Source: Pavlovales sp. CCMP2436
Lineage: Eukaryota > Haptophyta > Pavlovophyceae > Pavlovales
Reading direction: 5' to 3'
Length of the DNA stretch: 17,946 bases
Assembly: GCA_026770615.1 (NCBI GenBank)
Contig: MU631341.1
Coordinates: forward strand, 272,649 to 290,594
Positions 10,676 through 17,194 of the stretch are shown one piece after another; within the stretch, counting starts at the first letter, position 1, and each line of letters starts with the position of its first letter. The position numbers and the translations under genes are program-made. The notes beneath the pieces were generated by a model that saw only the letters and a list, made by a program, of their open reading frames with translations, made no database searches and had not been told where the DNA came from.

Positions 10676-12887
10676 AAGCATGTGATAACCAAAAAGAGTA
10701 AGATTCGCGTGTGATTACAATAATTACACGAGAGATGATGTCTACAAATAATGTCTGGACCCTCGCTCGACGCAAAAGGTAAGATAGGCGTGTGATTCAA
10801 ATGAGACAAAATCTCTCGTGGACTCTTGTACCGGTATTCGACGCAGAAGGTAAGATACGCGTGTACTTAAATTGAGAAGGTGAGATAAGTGTGTAATTAA
10901 TTTAGAAGGTAAGTTAGGCGTGTCATTCAGATGAGAAGGTAAGATAGGGTAGACTCTTACACCCAGCCTATTTTGTTTTGTTTTGTTCTCTTCTTTTTGA
11001 AGATCGACCCCCGTGCGAAATAAAAAAATTGTAAATTCGCTGATTTTACAGCGGTACATGAAAGCCACCACCCTCAACGCCTAGGGCGTTTGCGGGTGTG
11101 CTGAAGGGCCATAGTAACTAACTGACGAACACAAGCATCTCGCTTCACGTCAGCGGCAAGCAGCTTAGGCACCCGTGGGCTTGAGCAATTAGGTTCCTTG
11201 GCCTGAGTGTTTCTCAACGCTTGGGTCCGGTGGAGACCTGCTTGGGAGCGGACGTTACTTTAGAAACTTGCACACATACTAGCACCCCAACCCCCCCGTC
11301 CCCGCCCCCCCCGCCCCCCCGCCGCCCTCGCAGATATGCGAGATCGCACGTTCGTCTACACCTCAAACGTCGACACGGCATTCGCGCGAGCCGGGATGGG
11401 CGGCGAGGCCGCCTTGTACGAAATACACGGTGCGCTTCCTGTCCAAATGTGAAGCCCTATTTTTGATAATAGTTCTTATAACGTCCCCCGACTTGCAGCC
11501 CGAAAGCATACGGGCATGGCATTCTGAGATACACGGTGTGCTTCTGTTATAAGCAGCTGCGCTTCATCACTCTCGTAAGAACAATAACAACAAGTAGGCA
11601 ACATCAAATGAATAAATAAAACTAATGAAACTAATGTACAACAACAATCACACGAGCAGGCAACATCCGCACGTGGCAATGCTCTAGGCCGTGCGAGCGC
11701 TCTCTCGCACACGATGGCGGCACTTGGCAGGTTGATTTTTTTTTTGATTTTTTTTTACCATTTTTAATAACCTGAGTAATATTTAGGAGGAGCTCTCTTG
11801 CGCACGATGGCAGGTTCGTCCATGTTTATTAAACAAAATTCTTGCACATTAATAGCCTCTCTTTTAGAAATTATTGGATTTTTTTTTTGAGTAATAATCT
11901 AATAATCTTTATAACAATCATAATTCCCATACTTTTTTTCTTTTTTTCTTTTGGTATAATTAGCTGTCCGACGCGCACCGCTTCGAAGTGGACCTGCAGA
12001 GCATGCGCGCGCCCGAGCGCAAGCGGCCGGCGGAGGACGCGGCTGCGGCTGCTGTGGCTGCTGCGGCTGCGGCGGCTGCTACCGCGGCTGCTACTGCGGC
12101 TGCTACCACGGCTGCGGCGGCTGATGTGGCGGTAGCTGCGGCTACTACCGCGGCTGCTGCTGCTGCTACTGCGGCTGCTGCGACTGCGGCGGCTGATGTG
12201 ACAGCTGCTACTGCGGCGGCTGCTACGGCGGCTGCTACTGCGGCTGCAGTGACTGCGGCGGCTGATGTGGCGGCGGCTGCGATGGCTGCCGGACCCCTGC
12301 CCGAAGCTACCGGACTCTCTCCCGGACCCTCTCCCGGACCCTCTCCCGGACTCTCTCCCGGACTCACAGCCGCTGCCAGCCCCGCGGGGGGGCAGCACGC
12401 CTCGCCGACAGGCGTGCCGCCCCCTCTTCCCGCCGAGCCGGCCGACCTGGGCGAGCCCAACTACCCGCGCTGCGCTCACTGCAAACGGCTGGCACGTCCG
12501 GCGATTTTGATGTTTGAGGACGAGTCGTGCGTCGAGGCCGAGTCGCGCGCATACGATGCGTGGGAGATGAGGGTGTGCGCCGGCCTGCGGAAAGACCCGA
12601 TGAAGCGCCTCGTTATCCTGGAGGGCGGCTGCGGACTGCGCGTGCCAACCGTCCGCCGCAACTCTGAGCGTCTACTCAAGAAGCTTGCGCCCTACGGCGC
12701 CAAGCTGGTGCGCGTCAACCTCGACTTCGCGGAGAGCCGGCCTTCGCTCACGCAGCACACCATCTCCGTCCGCAGCCGCGTGCTCTCCGCACTCGAGACC
12801 ATAGACCGCGCCATCGGCATACGGCTGGCGCAGGGGGCCGCGCGAAGTGTGGGCAAGGCGCGTGGCCGTCAGCTGCAGTCGGCCTGA
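6773..12887 (+). CDS. SIR2-family NAD+-dependent deacylase-like protein, spliced, with poly-Ala insert
   Basis: Exon model: 6773-6793 (possible), 7099-7868, 8237-8355, 9447-9541, 10466-10583, 11334-11429, 11660-11730 and 11964-12887 (TGA). Phases match at every join (0,2,1,0,1,1,0). An alternative start is ATG 7093. Seen: a disordered Ser/Arg/Pro N-terminus; the NAD motif GAGFSADSG (about 7790); [19 protein letters not shown] (11357); IHGN with the presumed catalytic His across 11429/11660; zinc ligands WQC and PC (exon 11660), then RCAHC (about 12465); [11 protein letters not shown]; and [15 protein letters not shown] replacing the usual GTS region. The common Gly after NVD is Thr. Known: sirtuins remove acyl groups from lysine using NAD+. 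The middle (9447-10583) is poorly resolved: the second half of exon 9447 has better codon bias one frame over. Family is firm; exact exons and function are uncertain. Confidence 0.8.
6794..7098 (+). other. Possible first intron of the SIR2 gene
   Basis: ATGGCGCCTGAACCTCCGATG (6773-6793) is followed by GTGAGT, a good donor. CGATGCAG at 7098 is a possible acceptor, and the join is in frame. The interval is C-rich with repeated cccgccact and gctaac words. If translation starts at ATG 7093 instead, this would be 5' leader. Confidence 0.4.
7460..7550 (+). repeat. In-frame exonic tandem duplication in the SIR2 N-terminus
   Basis: gagcagcaggccgcc occurs at about 7461 and again at about 7527, each followed by a cgccccgcag word. 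Between them gatcgaattct occurs twice, about 15 bp apart. The frame is preserved, giving repeated Ser/Asn/Arg/Pro-rich peptide in the disordered region before the SIR2 domain. Confidence 0.7.
7869..8236 (+). other. SIR2 intron with internal duplicated C-rich acceptor-like block
   Basis: GTAGGT donor at 7869, CCGCAG acceptor at 8236, phase 2. The block ttcgcctgtgctgataactg (about 8033) recurs at about 8107 (ttcgcctgtgctgactgcg). The second copy ends in CCGCAG, a decoy acceptor about 105 bp before the real one. Confidence 0.7.
8376..8585. repeat. TA/CA/TG microsatellite
   Basis: Long (TA)n runs broken by short acaca, gacagacata and tgtgtg blocks. The segment around tacagacatacatatgcata is itself repeated near 8490 and 8531. 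Confidence 0.95.
8627..9120. repeat. Direct repeat pair within the SIR2 intron (offset about 363 bp)
   Basis: acttagcagcagggctatag (8636) matches acttagcggcagggctatgg (8999). Both continue to gtagatacataattaactgt and then, after a gap, to tgtgcgctgca / ggtgcgctgca. The two copies are clearly diverged. They look like a dispersed element or an old local duplication. Confidence 0.75.
8832..8912 (-). repeat. Dispersed repeat, inverted relative to 861-945
   Basis: The reverse complement of this segment aligns with 861-945 in the ferlin intron, sharing words such as tgtgtgctcgggga, ggtcctgga and gggacaga. I estimate roughly 80% identity by eye. The core ccggagacggtctcccgg is nearly palindromic. 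Confidence 0.75.
9293..9463 (+). repeat. Duplicated acceptor plus exon start of the SIR2 gene
   Basis: 9293-9332 and 9424-9463 align over about 40 bp with about seven differences (ccaacgcaagggtgctcg versus ccaacgcaggggtgcttg). The downstream copy is the one that splices in frame; the upstream copy is a degenerate acceptor-exon edge 131 bp earlier. Confidence 0.85.
9542..10465 (+). other. SIR2 intron with several decayed exon copies
   Basis: GTAATA at 9542, TTTTTTACAG at 10465. Three exon-like copies begin TTAGATG at 9889, 9972 and 10351 and share gcacgaccggctgag or its relic. The last two are each followed, after an AT-rich gap, by acag(c/c)(t/c)gagcagccgcg (about 10214 and 10465). The copy at 10351-10384 could be a real 34-nt exon (GT at 10385, acceptor at 10470), but then the preceding exon must end earlier, at 9482 or 9485. 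Confidence 0.55.
9889..10500 (+). repeat. Local segmental duplication of an exon-intron-exon unit
   Basis: The unit around 9960-10240 repeats around 10340-10485. Both start cattagatg, contain cgaccggctgagcag, then taataat(a/g)gaaatac and actactattatt-like filler, and end in tttttacag plus gagcagccgcg and ctcgacgatg/gtcgacgatg. A third partial copy of the left end lies at 9889. The upstream copies are decayed. Confidence 0.75.
10138..11112. repeat. Dispersed repeat pair at 10138-10187 and 11061-11112
   Basis: gccaccacccctcacgccta (10139) resembles gccaccaccctcaacgccta (11062). Both continue to ggcg, a gtgtgt/ggtgtg word and gg(a/c)cat. The two short GC-rich copies sit in different introns of the SIR2 gene. 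Confidence 0.65.
10574..10950 (+). repeat. Array of about seven splice-donor copies
   Basis: The exon end and donor at 10574-10598 (gacgcagaag|gtaagatacg) are followed by copies near 10693, 10769, 10839, 10874, 10903 and 10933. All contain a version of agaaggtaagatacgcgtgt with a few changes. The copies near 10769 and 10839 also keep the exonic cgacgca(g/a)aag. The first copy gives the phase needed to join the exon at 11334. Confidence 0.88.
10584..11333 (+). other. SIR2 intron carrying donor copies, TA microsatellite and C-rich acceptor tract
   Basis: GTAAGA at 10584, CTCGCAG at 11333, phase 1 (G + AT gives Asp). A TA run fills 10605-10672, the donor array covers the next 270 bp, and the end is a pure C-rich tract with one acceptor. 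No independent gene is seen. Confidence 0.65.
11420..11548 (+). repeat. Duplicated exon end and donor (SIR2)
   Basis: gaaatacacggtgcgcttcc (11420) recurs as gagatacacggtgtgcttct (11526). The first gives the in-frame exon end at 11429; the second is a decoy about 106 bp into the intron. Confidence 0.8.
11593..11667 (+). repeat. Duplicated acceptor and exon start (SIR2)
   Basis: agtaggcaacatc (11593-11605) precedes agcaggcaacatc (11655-11667). The second is the working acceptor before GGC AAC ATC. Both are preceded by acaacaa-type sequence. In the first, the corresponding AG is still present (gtag). Confidence 0.75.
11696..11817 (+). repeat. Duplicated exon end and donor (SIR2)
   Basis: The exon end gctctctcgcacacgatggc...ggcag|gttg (about 11699-11733) recurs in shortened form as gctctcttgcgcacgatggc followed by aggttcg (11792-11817). 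The second copy still has CAG|GTT and could act as a competing donor. Confidence 0.8.
12030..12400 (+). repeat. Ala-rich and SPGP-type repeat insert inside the SIR2 zinc module
   Basis: GCG/GCT-rich triplet repeats encode about 80 residues that are mostly Ala with Thr, Val and Asp, followed by Ser-Pro-Gly-Pro repeats (about 12315-12365). It lies in frame between the first zinc Cys pair (exon 11660-11730) and the second (C-x2-C near 12465), so it would loop out of the small zinc domain. The Ser-rich open frame on the other strand is a shadow of this repeat. Confidence 0.9.
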
Positions 12888-13131
12888 TCAACTAATTTAT
12901 TAATACGGCTGGACCCCTGAGCCTATTTAACCAGCTTTTTGATCTATTTAATAGGCTGCGTTTGGCACCATGTAGCCGACGCACCGCGCGCGGGACACCC
13001 AGGGTCACCGCGCATTGCCGTAGACGCCACGACATGTGCATAGCCAGGATTCAATCAGATCGACGATGCGACCTTCCGGTGGCCTATTATGATCTGGTGA
13101 ATTCACTGAAGAAAGATTATGAAATTTCAGT
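12888..13131. other. SIR2 3' flank
   Basis: Starts AT-rich. It contains a hairpin-like inverted repeat gcctatttaa...tttaataggc (12921-12956). No clear poly(A) hexamer and no recognisable gene. Confidence 0.5.
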
Positions 13132-13314
13132 ATGGCAGACGCTGACCTTACGTCGCTGCCGCTTGAGCCTAAGCCGCTCGCCGGGAGGCCGCTTGACATC
13201 GGAGACTCGACGAGCGGTATCACCTGCACCTCGGCCACGCATGAGGCTATAAGCGAGGGTGTCGCTCGCTCCCCACGCCGCCCAGAGCGCTCACTGACTC
13301 GTGCTTATTGGTAA
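13132..13314 (+). CDS. Small open frame, possible short gene or exon
   Basis: ATG to TAA, 60 residues (starts MADADLTSLPLEPKPLAG). Most codons in the first half end in G or C, like the real exons nearby, which is unusual for this AT-rich intergenic stretch. There is no recognisable domain. It could be a small hypothetical protein, an exon, or a decayed coding fragment carried in with repeats. An overlapping frame from 12962 is also open, so the evidence is weak. Confidence 0.2.
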   Translation: MADADLTSLPLEPKPLAGRPLDIGDSTSGITCTSATHEAISEGVARSPRRPERSLTRAYW

Positions 13315-13897
13315 CTCCTGAAATTTGCCTATTCAATAGGAATGTTTTTTTAGTGACTATCTGCATTTGATTAGTAATATTTAATTAGTTATTGTGGAGG
13401 TTCTGATGAGGTGGGGCTTTTTCTATATTTGCCTCTTGAGACCCTACCCTAAAAGGCTCTATCCCGGAGACGGAGAGAAATGGCGACAACGTGTGCCTTG
13501 CCTATCGAATAGGTTTGAATAGGATCCGTCTCAGGGGTCTATCCGAATACGTTCAGTGCAGACTATTTTATTAGTATTGCCTTTTGGTAGAAACAGCGGA
13601 CTGCGCTTCGGCCCACAACACATCAATTTACTTAGTGTCATAACCAGGGGAGGCTCCCGAGTACTCTCCTGATCCATACTCCCTTGCCTGATATTCCTCA
13701 TCGGCCAATTGTGATGCAATCTGTTGTATAAATTAACTAACTATATTGATATAGGGGGGTTCTGGCTGGCGGTATAGCTTTACATATAGTTATTCAATTA
13801 TGGGCCCTTCACCCTTGCGAAACAAATATAATAGGGGCGCCGGCCGCCCCACCTAGGTATCAAACGTCGTACAGACGTACGTAGTCGTGCTATATAA

Positions 13898-13947
<50 letters not shown>

Positions 13948-14025
13948 CAGAATAACCAAGAATATAACACTTAATAAGATATAAGTGCTTTATAGTGTTG
14001 AATTAATATGTAGAAAGTTTATATC
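13315..14025. other. Intergenic repeat-rich stretch
   Basis: Contains near-palindromes cctattcaatagg (13328) and cctatcgaatagg (13501), a truncated repeat copy at about 13757 (ggttctggctggcgg), a GC palindrome ggggcgccggccgcccc (about 13834), and a TA microsatellite (about 13900-13945). The minus-strand open frame at 13531-13719 lacks the local coding bias. I see no gene. Confidence 0.5.
13902..13945. repeat. TA microsatellite
   Basis: Uninterrupted TA dinucleotide run of about 22 units in intergenic DNA. Confidence 0.95.
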
Positions 14026-14108
14026 TGCCAGGACATACGTCTGACGTTGACCAAGCCAGTGAGTGAACAACACCTGTTGAACCATGCTGACCCGCTATAT
14101 ATTTATGA

Positions 14109-14520
14109 TAAGGATTCAAGCTGGCGTCTGACTGTTCTGAGTGTTGTGCTGGTCTGAGCGCTGCGTCGCCTATTGCCTGCTGCGTGCCTTAGTCGGCTGC
14201 GCTGGCTTGGGCGCCACCGCGCGTGCCGATGGATCTCCGGTAGTGTGCCCAGGCAAGGGTATATATATATGATAGGGATTCAAGCTGGCGTCTGACTGTT
14301 CTGAATGTTGTGCTGGTCTGAGCGCTGCGTCGTCTATTCCCTGCTGCTTGCCTTAGTCGGCTGCGCTGGCTTGGGTGCCACCGCGCGTGCCGATGGATCT
14401 CCGGTAGTGTGCCCGGGCAAGGGCGTTTAGGGAGATGATCTGCTGGTTGCTGTTTGTCGTGTTCCCACGCTGGGCAGCGATCGGGGCCAGCGCGCTCAAG
14501 CGCAAGGGTATATTCCAAGG
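14109..14520 (-). repeat. Two direct copies of a dispersed repeat with common 3' end (minus sense)
   Basis: Copies run about 14109-14262 and 14273-14425, with extra related coding-like sequence to about 14520 in the second. On the minus strand both contain a frame ending YRRSIGTRGG(A/T)QASAAD then stop, followed by about 110 bp of tail ending ccagcttgaatcc and then TA-rich sequence. Related copies of the tail only are at 768-839 and 15424-15499. Confidence 0.7.
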
Positions 14521-14575
14521 GTATATATAATGTGTGCGCGCAGATTCAAAAGTCACCTCGGGGGCCTATACAGAA

Positions 14576-14684
14576 AATCAAGTTGCATCTGCATCTTGAT
14601 TTTTTTTTGATTTTTTACGAGAAAGTTGCTACACGCTTTGTAAAAGTATTACCAAAGCGTGTTCAATATTAAGATGCACCCAAG
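14576..14684. repeat. Foldback sequence
   Basis: A perfect 10-bp stem ACACGCTTTG / CAAAGCGTGT closes a short loop (about 14631-14662), enclosed by an outer TGCATCTT / AAGATGCA pair (about 14591 and 14672). This looks like a small hairpin element. No role can be assigned. Confidence 0.6.
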
Positions 14685-15029
14685 ATACAGAAACAACAGA
14701 TCCTCCACGTATGTTGTGATGTAGTAGTTAAAAAAATCTCAATATATGAATTTATATTACTTTTTAATATAAAGTTATATTACTTTTTGGTCAAATATAT
14801 GATGCGCATATCTAATATGACGCTATATTCTTATATTATTCGAATCATATATATATATATTAGAGGCTCAGCATGGTTCAACAGGTGGTGTTCACTCACT
14901 GACTTGGTCGACGTCAAACATTAGTCCTGGCAGCAGAGATGGTGATAGAGGTGAAGTTGGTGGCGAACTCGTATCAGATGAATCAGATACAGTATATAAA
15001 TGATGCTTTGTTTTATAAACCTGTTCCAT

Positions 15030-15110
15030 AGCGAGTCGGAGCCTGCGTTGGAGCGCTAAGATCAGCTTGATAATTTGTCACACCGCCAGTGCGAGCCAGG
15101 ACCCCCATAC
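15030..15110 (-). repeat. Dispersed repeat, inverted relative to 261-345
   Basis: Its reverse complement shares with 261-345 the words ctggcggtgt, acaaat, aagctgatct, agcgctcc and acgcaggctccgac. A third, short copy is near 13757. The minus-strand frame across 15013-15276 includes GTKRKKFQPGSCMGVLA and GG...NYQADL, faintly like a Copia integrase C-terminus, but this is weak. Confidence 0.65.
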
Positions 15111-15158
15111 ATGAACCGGGCTGGAATTTCTTCCTTTTGGTGCCGACCGGCGCCGGCG

Positions 15159-15285
15159 CCAGTGTGGGGGTTGGGCGCCCCCCCCCCCACCAGTGTGAGC
15201 GTAAGGCGGGGGCGTAGCCCCCGCCGTCCGGCGGCTGCTCAGGCCTCAGTGTAAGTGGGGGCGCGCAGCGCCCCACACTGATAGT
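15159..15285. repeat. GC-rich inverted-repeat block with repeated CAGTGTG words
   Basis: cagtgtgggg at the left (about 15160) is matched by ccccacactg at the right (about 15272). Inside are further cagtgtgag and cagtgtaag words and the perfect hairpin ggcgggggc-gta-gcccccgcc (about 15204). It resembles nested foldback elements. No target duplication was found. Confidence 0.55.
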
Positions 15286-15582
15286 CTCAGATTCTCAGGG
15301 AAGCAGACGTGGGCGGCGGCCGTACATAGGCCCCCGCCGCAGCACTAATCACACTTATATATTTTATTAATATTATATAACTATATAGTCACTGTAATTA
15401 TTAACTAAATATATATGACTGATCGGGATTCAAGCTGGCGTCTGTCTGTCGTTAAAGTTGTGCTGCCTGCTGGTCTGACTCTGAGCGCTACGCCGCCATA
15501 ATAATTTATTTCGCTCGAGTCTTCGAAGACTGGAGTCGTGCTTGTTGCCACTTATGCCATCTTAATTAAATAAATATGACTA

Positions 15583-15744
15583 GCAGTATGCCGGCTCTTA
15601 GAAAGCCCCGCAGGGCCCCCGGGGGCCCCGCCGGAGGCGCCTATGTGACTAACATATAACTAACTTGTCACATAGCCCGGGGGCCCACGGGGCCCCACGG
15701 ATATTCCCCGTACGTTACGCCTTTTCTAAGAGCCGGGCAGTATG
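15583..15744. repeat. 8-bp target-site duplication flanking the MITE
   Basis: gcagtatg occurs at 15583-15590 and 15737-15744, immediately outside the inverted repeats, with no mismatch. This indicates insertion by a cut-and-paste type mechanism recent enough to leave the duplication intact. Confidence 0.9.
15591..15736. mobile_element. MITE of 146 bp with 14-bp terminal inverted repeats
   Basis: The left end CCGGCTCTTAGAAA is the exact reverse complement of the right end TTTCTAAGAGCCGG. The 8-bp direct repeat gcagtatg abuts both ends (15583-15590 and 15737-15744). The interior has a perfect 9-bp stem CTATGTGAC / GTCACATAG (15641-15675) and GC-rich palindromic arms, so the element can fold along most of its length. 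It has no coding capacity. The 8-bp duplication and short inverted ends resemble hAT-type elements and algal introners. Confidence 0.9.
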
Positions 15745-15831
15745 ATCGCAATGGCGTTTAATCAATGTTCGAGCTGCCGAAAACTAGTTACGAGTTCGTT
15801 TCTTGTATTTGATATAATCTTTTCGAATTAA

Positions 15832-17095
15832 TTACATTATTAAGCTGCACAGGATCGCCGCCTGGCTGCCACGCACTAGATTGAGCAGTGAGCGCGAGTG
15901 CAAAGCCACGTGGGCGCAGCTAGACGCTGCCGCTGTGCGTGCGCTTATGTCTCGTAAGTTGGCTTGCGGTAGTGGCCCGGTACTCACACCCGGGCTCGTC
16001 GCACGCAAATGGCCGCTCGCCGCTGTGCGTGCGCTTGTTCGCCGTGAGGTGGCTCCCGGTAGTGGCCCGCGGTACTCGCACCCGGGCTCGTCGCACGCAA
16101 CCGGCCGCTCGTCGCTGTGAGTGCGCTTGTGCGTCGTGAGGTGGCCCGCCTTGGTGGCCCGGTACTCGTACCCGAGCTCGTCGCACGCAAATGGCCGCTC
16201 GCCGCTGTGCGTGCGCTTGTGCGCCGTGAGGTCACCCGCCTCAGCGCCCCGGTACGCACACCCCGGCTCGTCGCACGCGTGCGGCCGCTCGCCGCTGTGC
16301 GTGCGCTTGTGTCTCGTAAGGTGGCTCGCCTCAGCGCCCCGGTACTCACACCCCGGCTCGTCGAACGCGTGCGGCCACTCGCCGCTGTGCGTGCGCTTGT
16401 GTCTCGTAAGTTCACCCGCCTCAGCGGCCCGGTACTCACACCCAGGCTCGTCGCACGCGTGCAGCCGCTCGCCGCTGTGCGTGCGCTTATGCCTCGTGAG
16501 TTGGCTTGCGGTAGTGGCCCGGTACTCACACCCGGGCTTGTCGCATGCGTGCAGCCGCTCGCCGCTGTGCGTGCGCTTGTGCGCCGTGAGGTGGCTCGCG
16601 GTAGTGGCCCGGTACTCGCACCCGGGCTCGTCGCACGCGAACGGCCGCTCGCCGCTGTGCGTGTGCTTGTGCGCCATGAGGGTGTTCGCCTGAGTGGACC
16701 GGTACTCGCACCCGGGCTCGTCGCACGCGTACGGCCGCTCGCTGCTGTGTGTGCGTTTGTGCGTCGCGAGGGTGCTCGACCGCTCGGCCCTGTATGCACA
16801 ACCCAGCTCGTCGCACGGCAAGTGGCGCTCGGACTCCTCGCCCGGCGAGGCCGAGTCCAAGCCCTCGGCGTCGTCGCTCGTGCCTCCGACCAGCGTACAG
16901 TACTCGGAGGCGCCGTGCGCGTGCGCGCACCCCCGGCGGGGGCACGCGCGCGTCACTCCATTTGAACGACGGGGGTTGGGATGGGGGGGGGGGGCTTGCG
17001 TCTTGGTGCGCACAGGGCGCGGCCTGCGACTCGGATGTTGGGGCGCTCACCTCAACGTCGAGGACGAGCAGGTAGCGCATCGCGCTGTCCGGCAT
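15832..17095 (-). CDS. C2H2 zinc-finger array protein, ten finger units, frameshifted near the end
   Basis: The main exon runs from about 16989 to 15832. A probable first exon is 17095-17051 (MPDSAMRYLLVLDVE), followed by GTGAGC, with an in-frame acceptor at ACCAAG. Seen: ten 28-residue units of the form C-x4-C-x12-H-x3-H, joined by HSGERP linkers like those of classical zinc fingers. Finger 6 has Phe for the first Cys, finger 8 Tyr for the second Cys, and finger 9 is broken by an extra 2 bp (ccgcgg at 16067-16072 where the other units have ccgg) and also has Asn for the first His. Finger 10 is intact only in the shifted frame, which stops straight after HSGSV at about 15920; the present frame reads unrelated residues to 15832. 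Inferred role: nucleic-acid binding in the nucleus. The promoter is not identified. Confidence 0.8.
15920..16775 (-). repeat. Tandem 84-bp zinc-finger repeat array
   Basis: Ten near-identical 84-bp units encode the fingers. Units differ mainly at the codons for the helix region (TTASHL, TTASQL, AEAGEL, AEASHL, AEAGDL, TKAGHL), the part that contacts DNA in classical fingers, while the framework is nearly constant, including at the nucleotide level. Confidence 0.9.
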
Positions 17096-17194
17096 CAGCC
17101 ATGCCTTCCTTGAGCAGCGGGAGCGGCCTCGAGGGTGCTCATCGTGCACAGTTGGTCTCTGTCATTGGTATATATATCCATATATATATGCACT

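Larger units (their letters stand above)
14026..14933. mobile_element. Candidate 0.9-kb element bounded by 65-bp inverted repeats
   Basis: The left arm 14026-14090 and the reverse complement of 14868-14933 align over about 65 bp with around eight differences, sharing cagtgagtgaaca and cacctgttgaaccatgctga. The 777 bp between carries two tandem repeat copies and a small foldback but no transposase. No flanking target duplication is visible, so it could be a non-autonomous transposon or just two inverted copies of one repeat. Confidence 0.5.

Noticed and set aside
10574..10950. CRISPR-like array
   Set aside because: Units have irregular spacing and degenerate sequence centred on a splice donor in a eukaryotic intron, with no cas genes.
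11871..12479. Ser/Arg-rich and Ala-rich minus-strand frames
   Set aside because: Shadows of the GCN triplet repeat in the SIR2 last exon.
13531..13719. Minus-strand 62-codon frame in intergenic DNA
   Set aside because: No third-position GC bias like the true exons and no recognisable motif.
15159..15285. Second complete MITE bounded by CAGTGTG ends
   Set aside because: The inverted ends are visible, but flanks show no target duplication and the inner CAGTG words make the true ends ambiguous; kept only as a repeat.
16117..16965. Plus-strand Val/Arg/Leu-rich repetitive frame
   Set aside because: Antisense of the 84-bp zinc-finger repeats; only the minus strand has regular C2H2 spacing.
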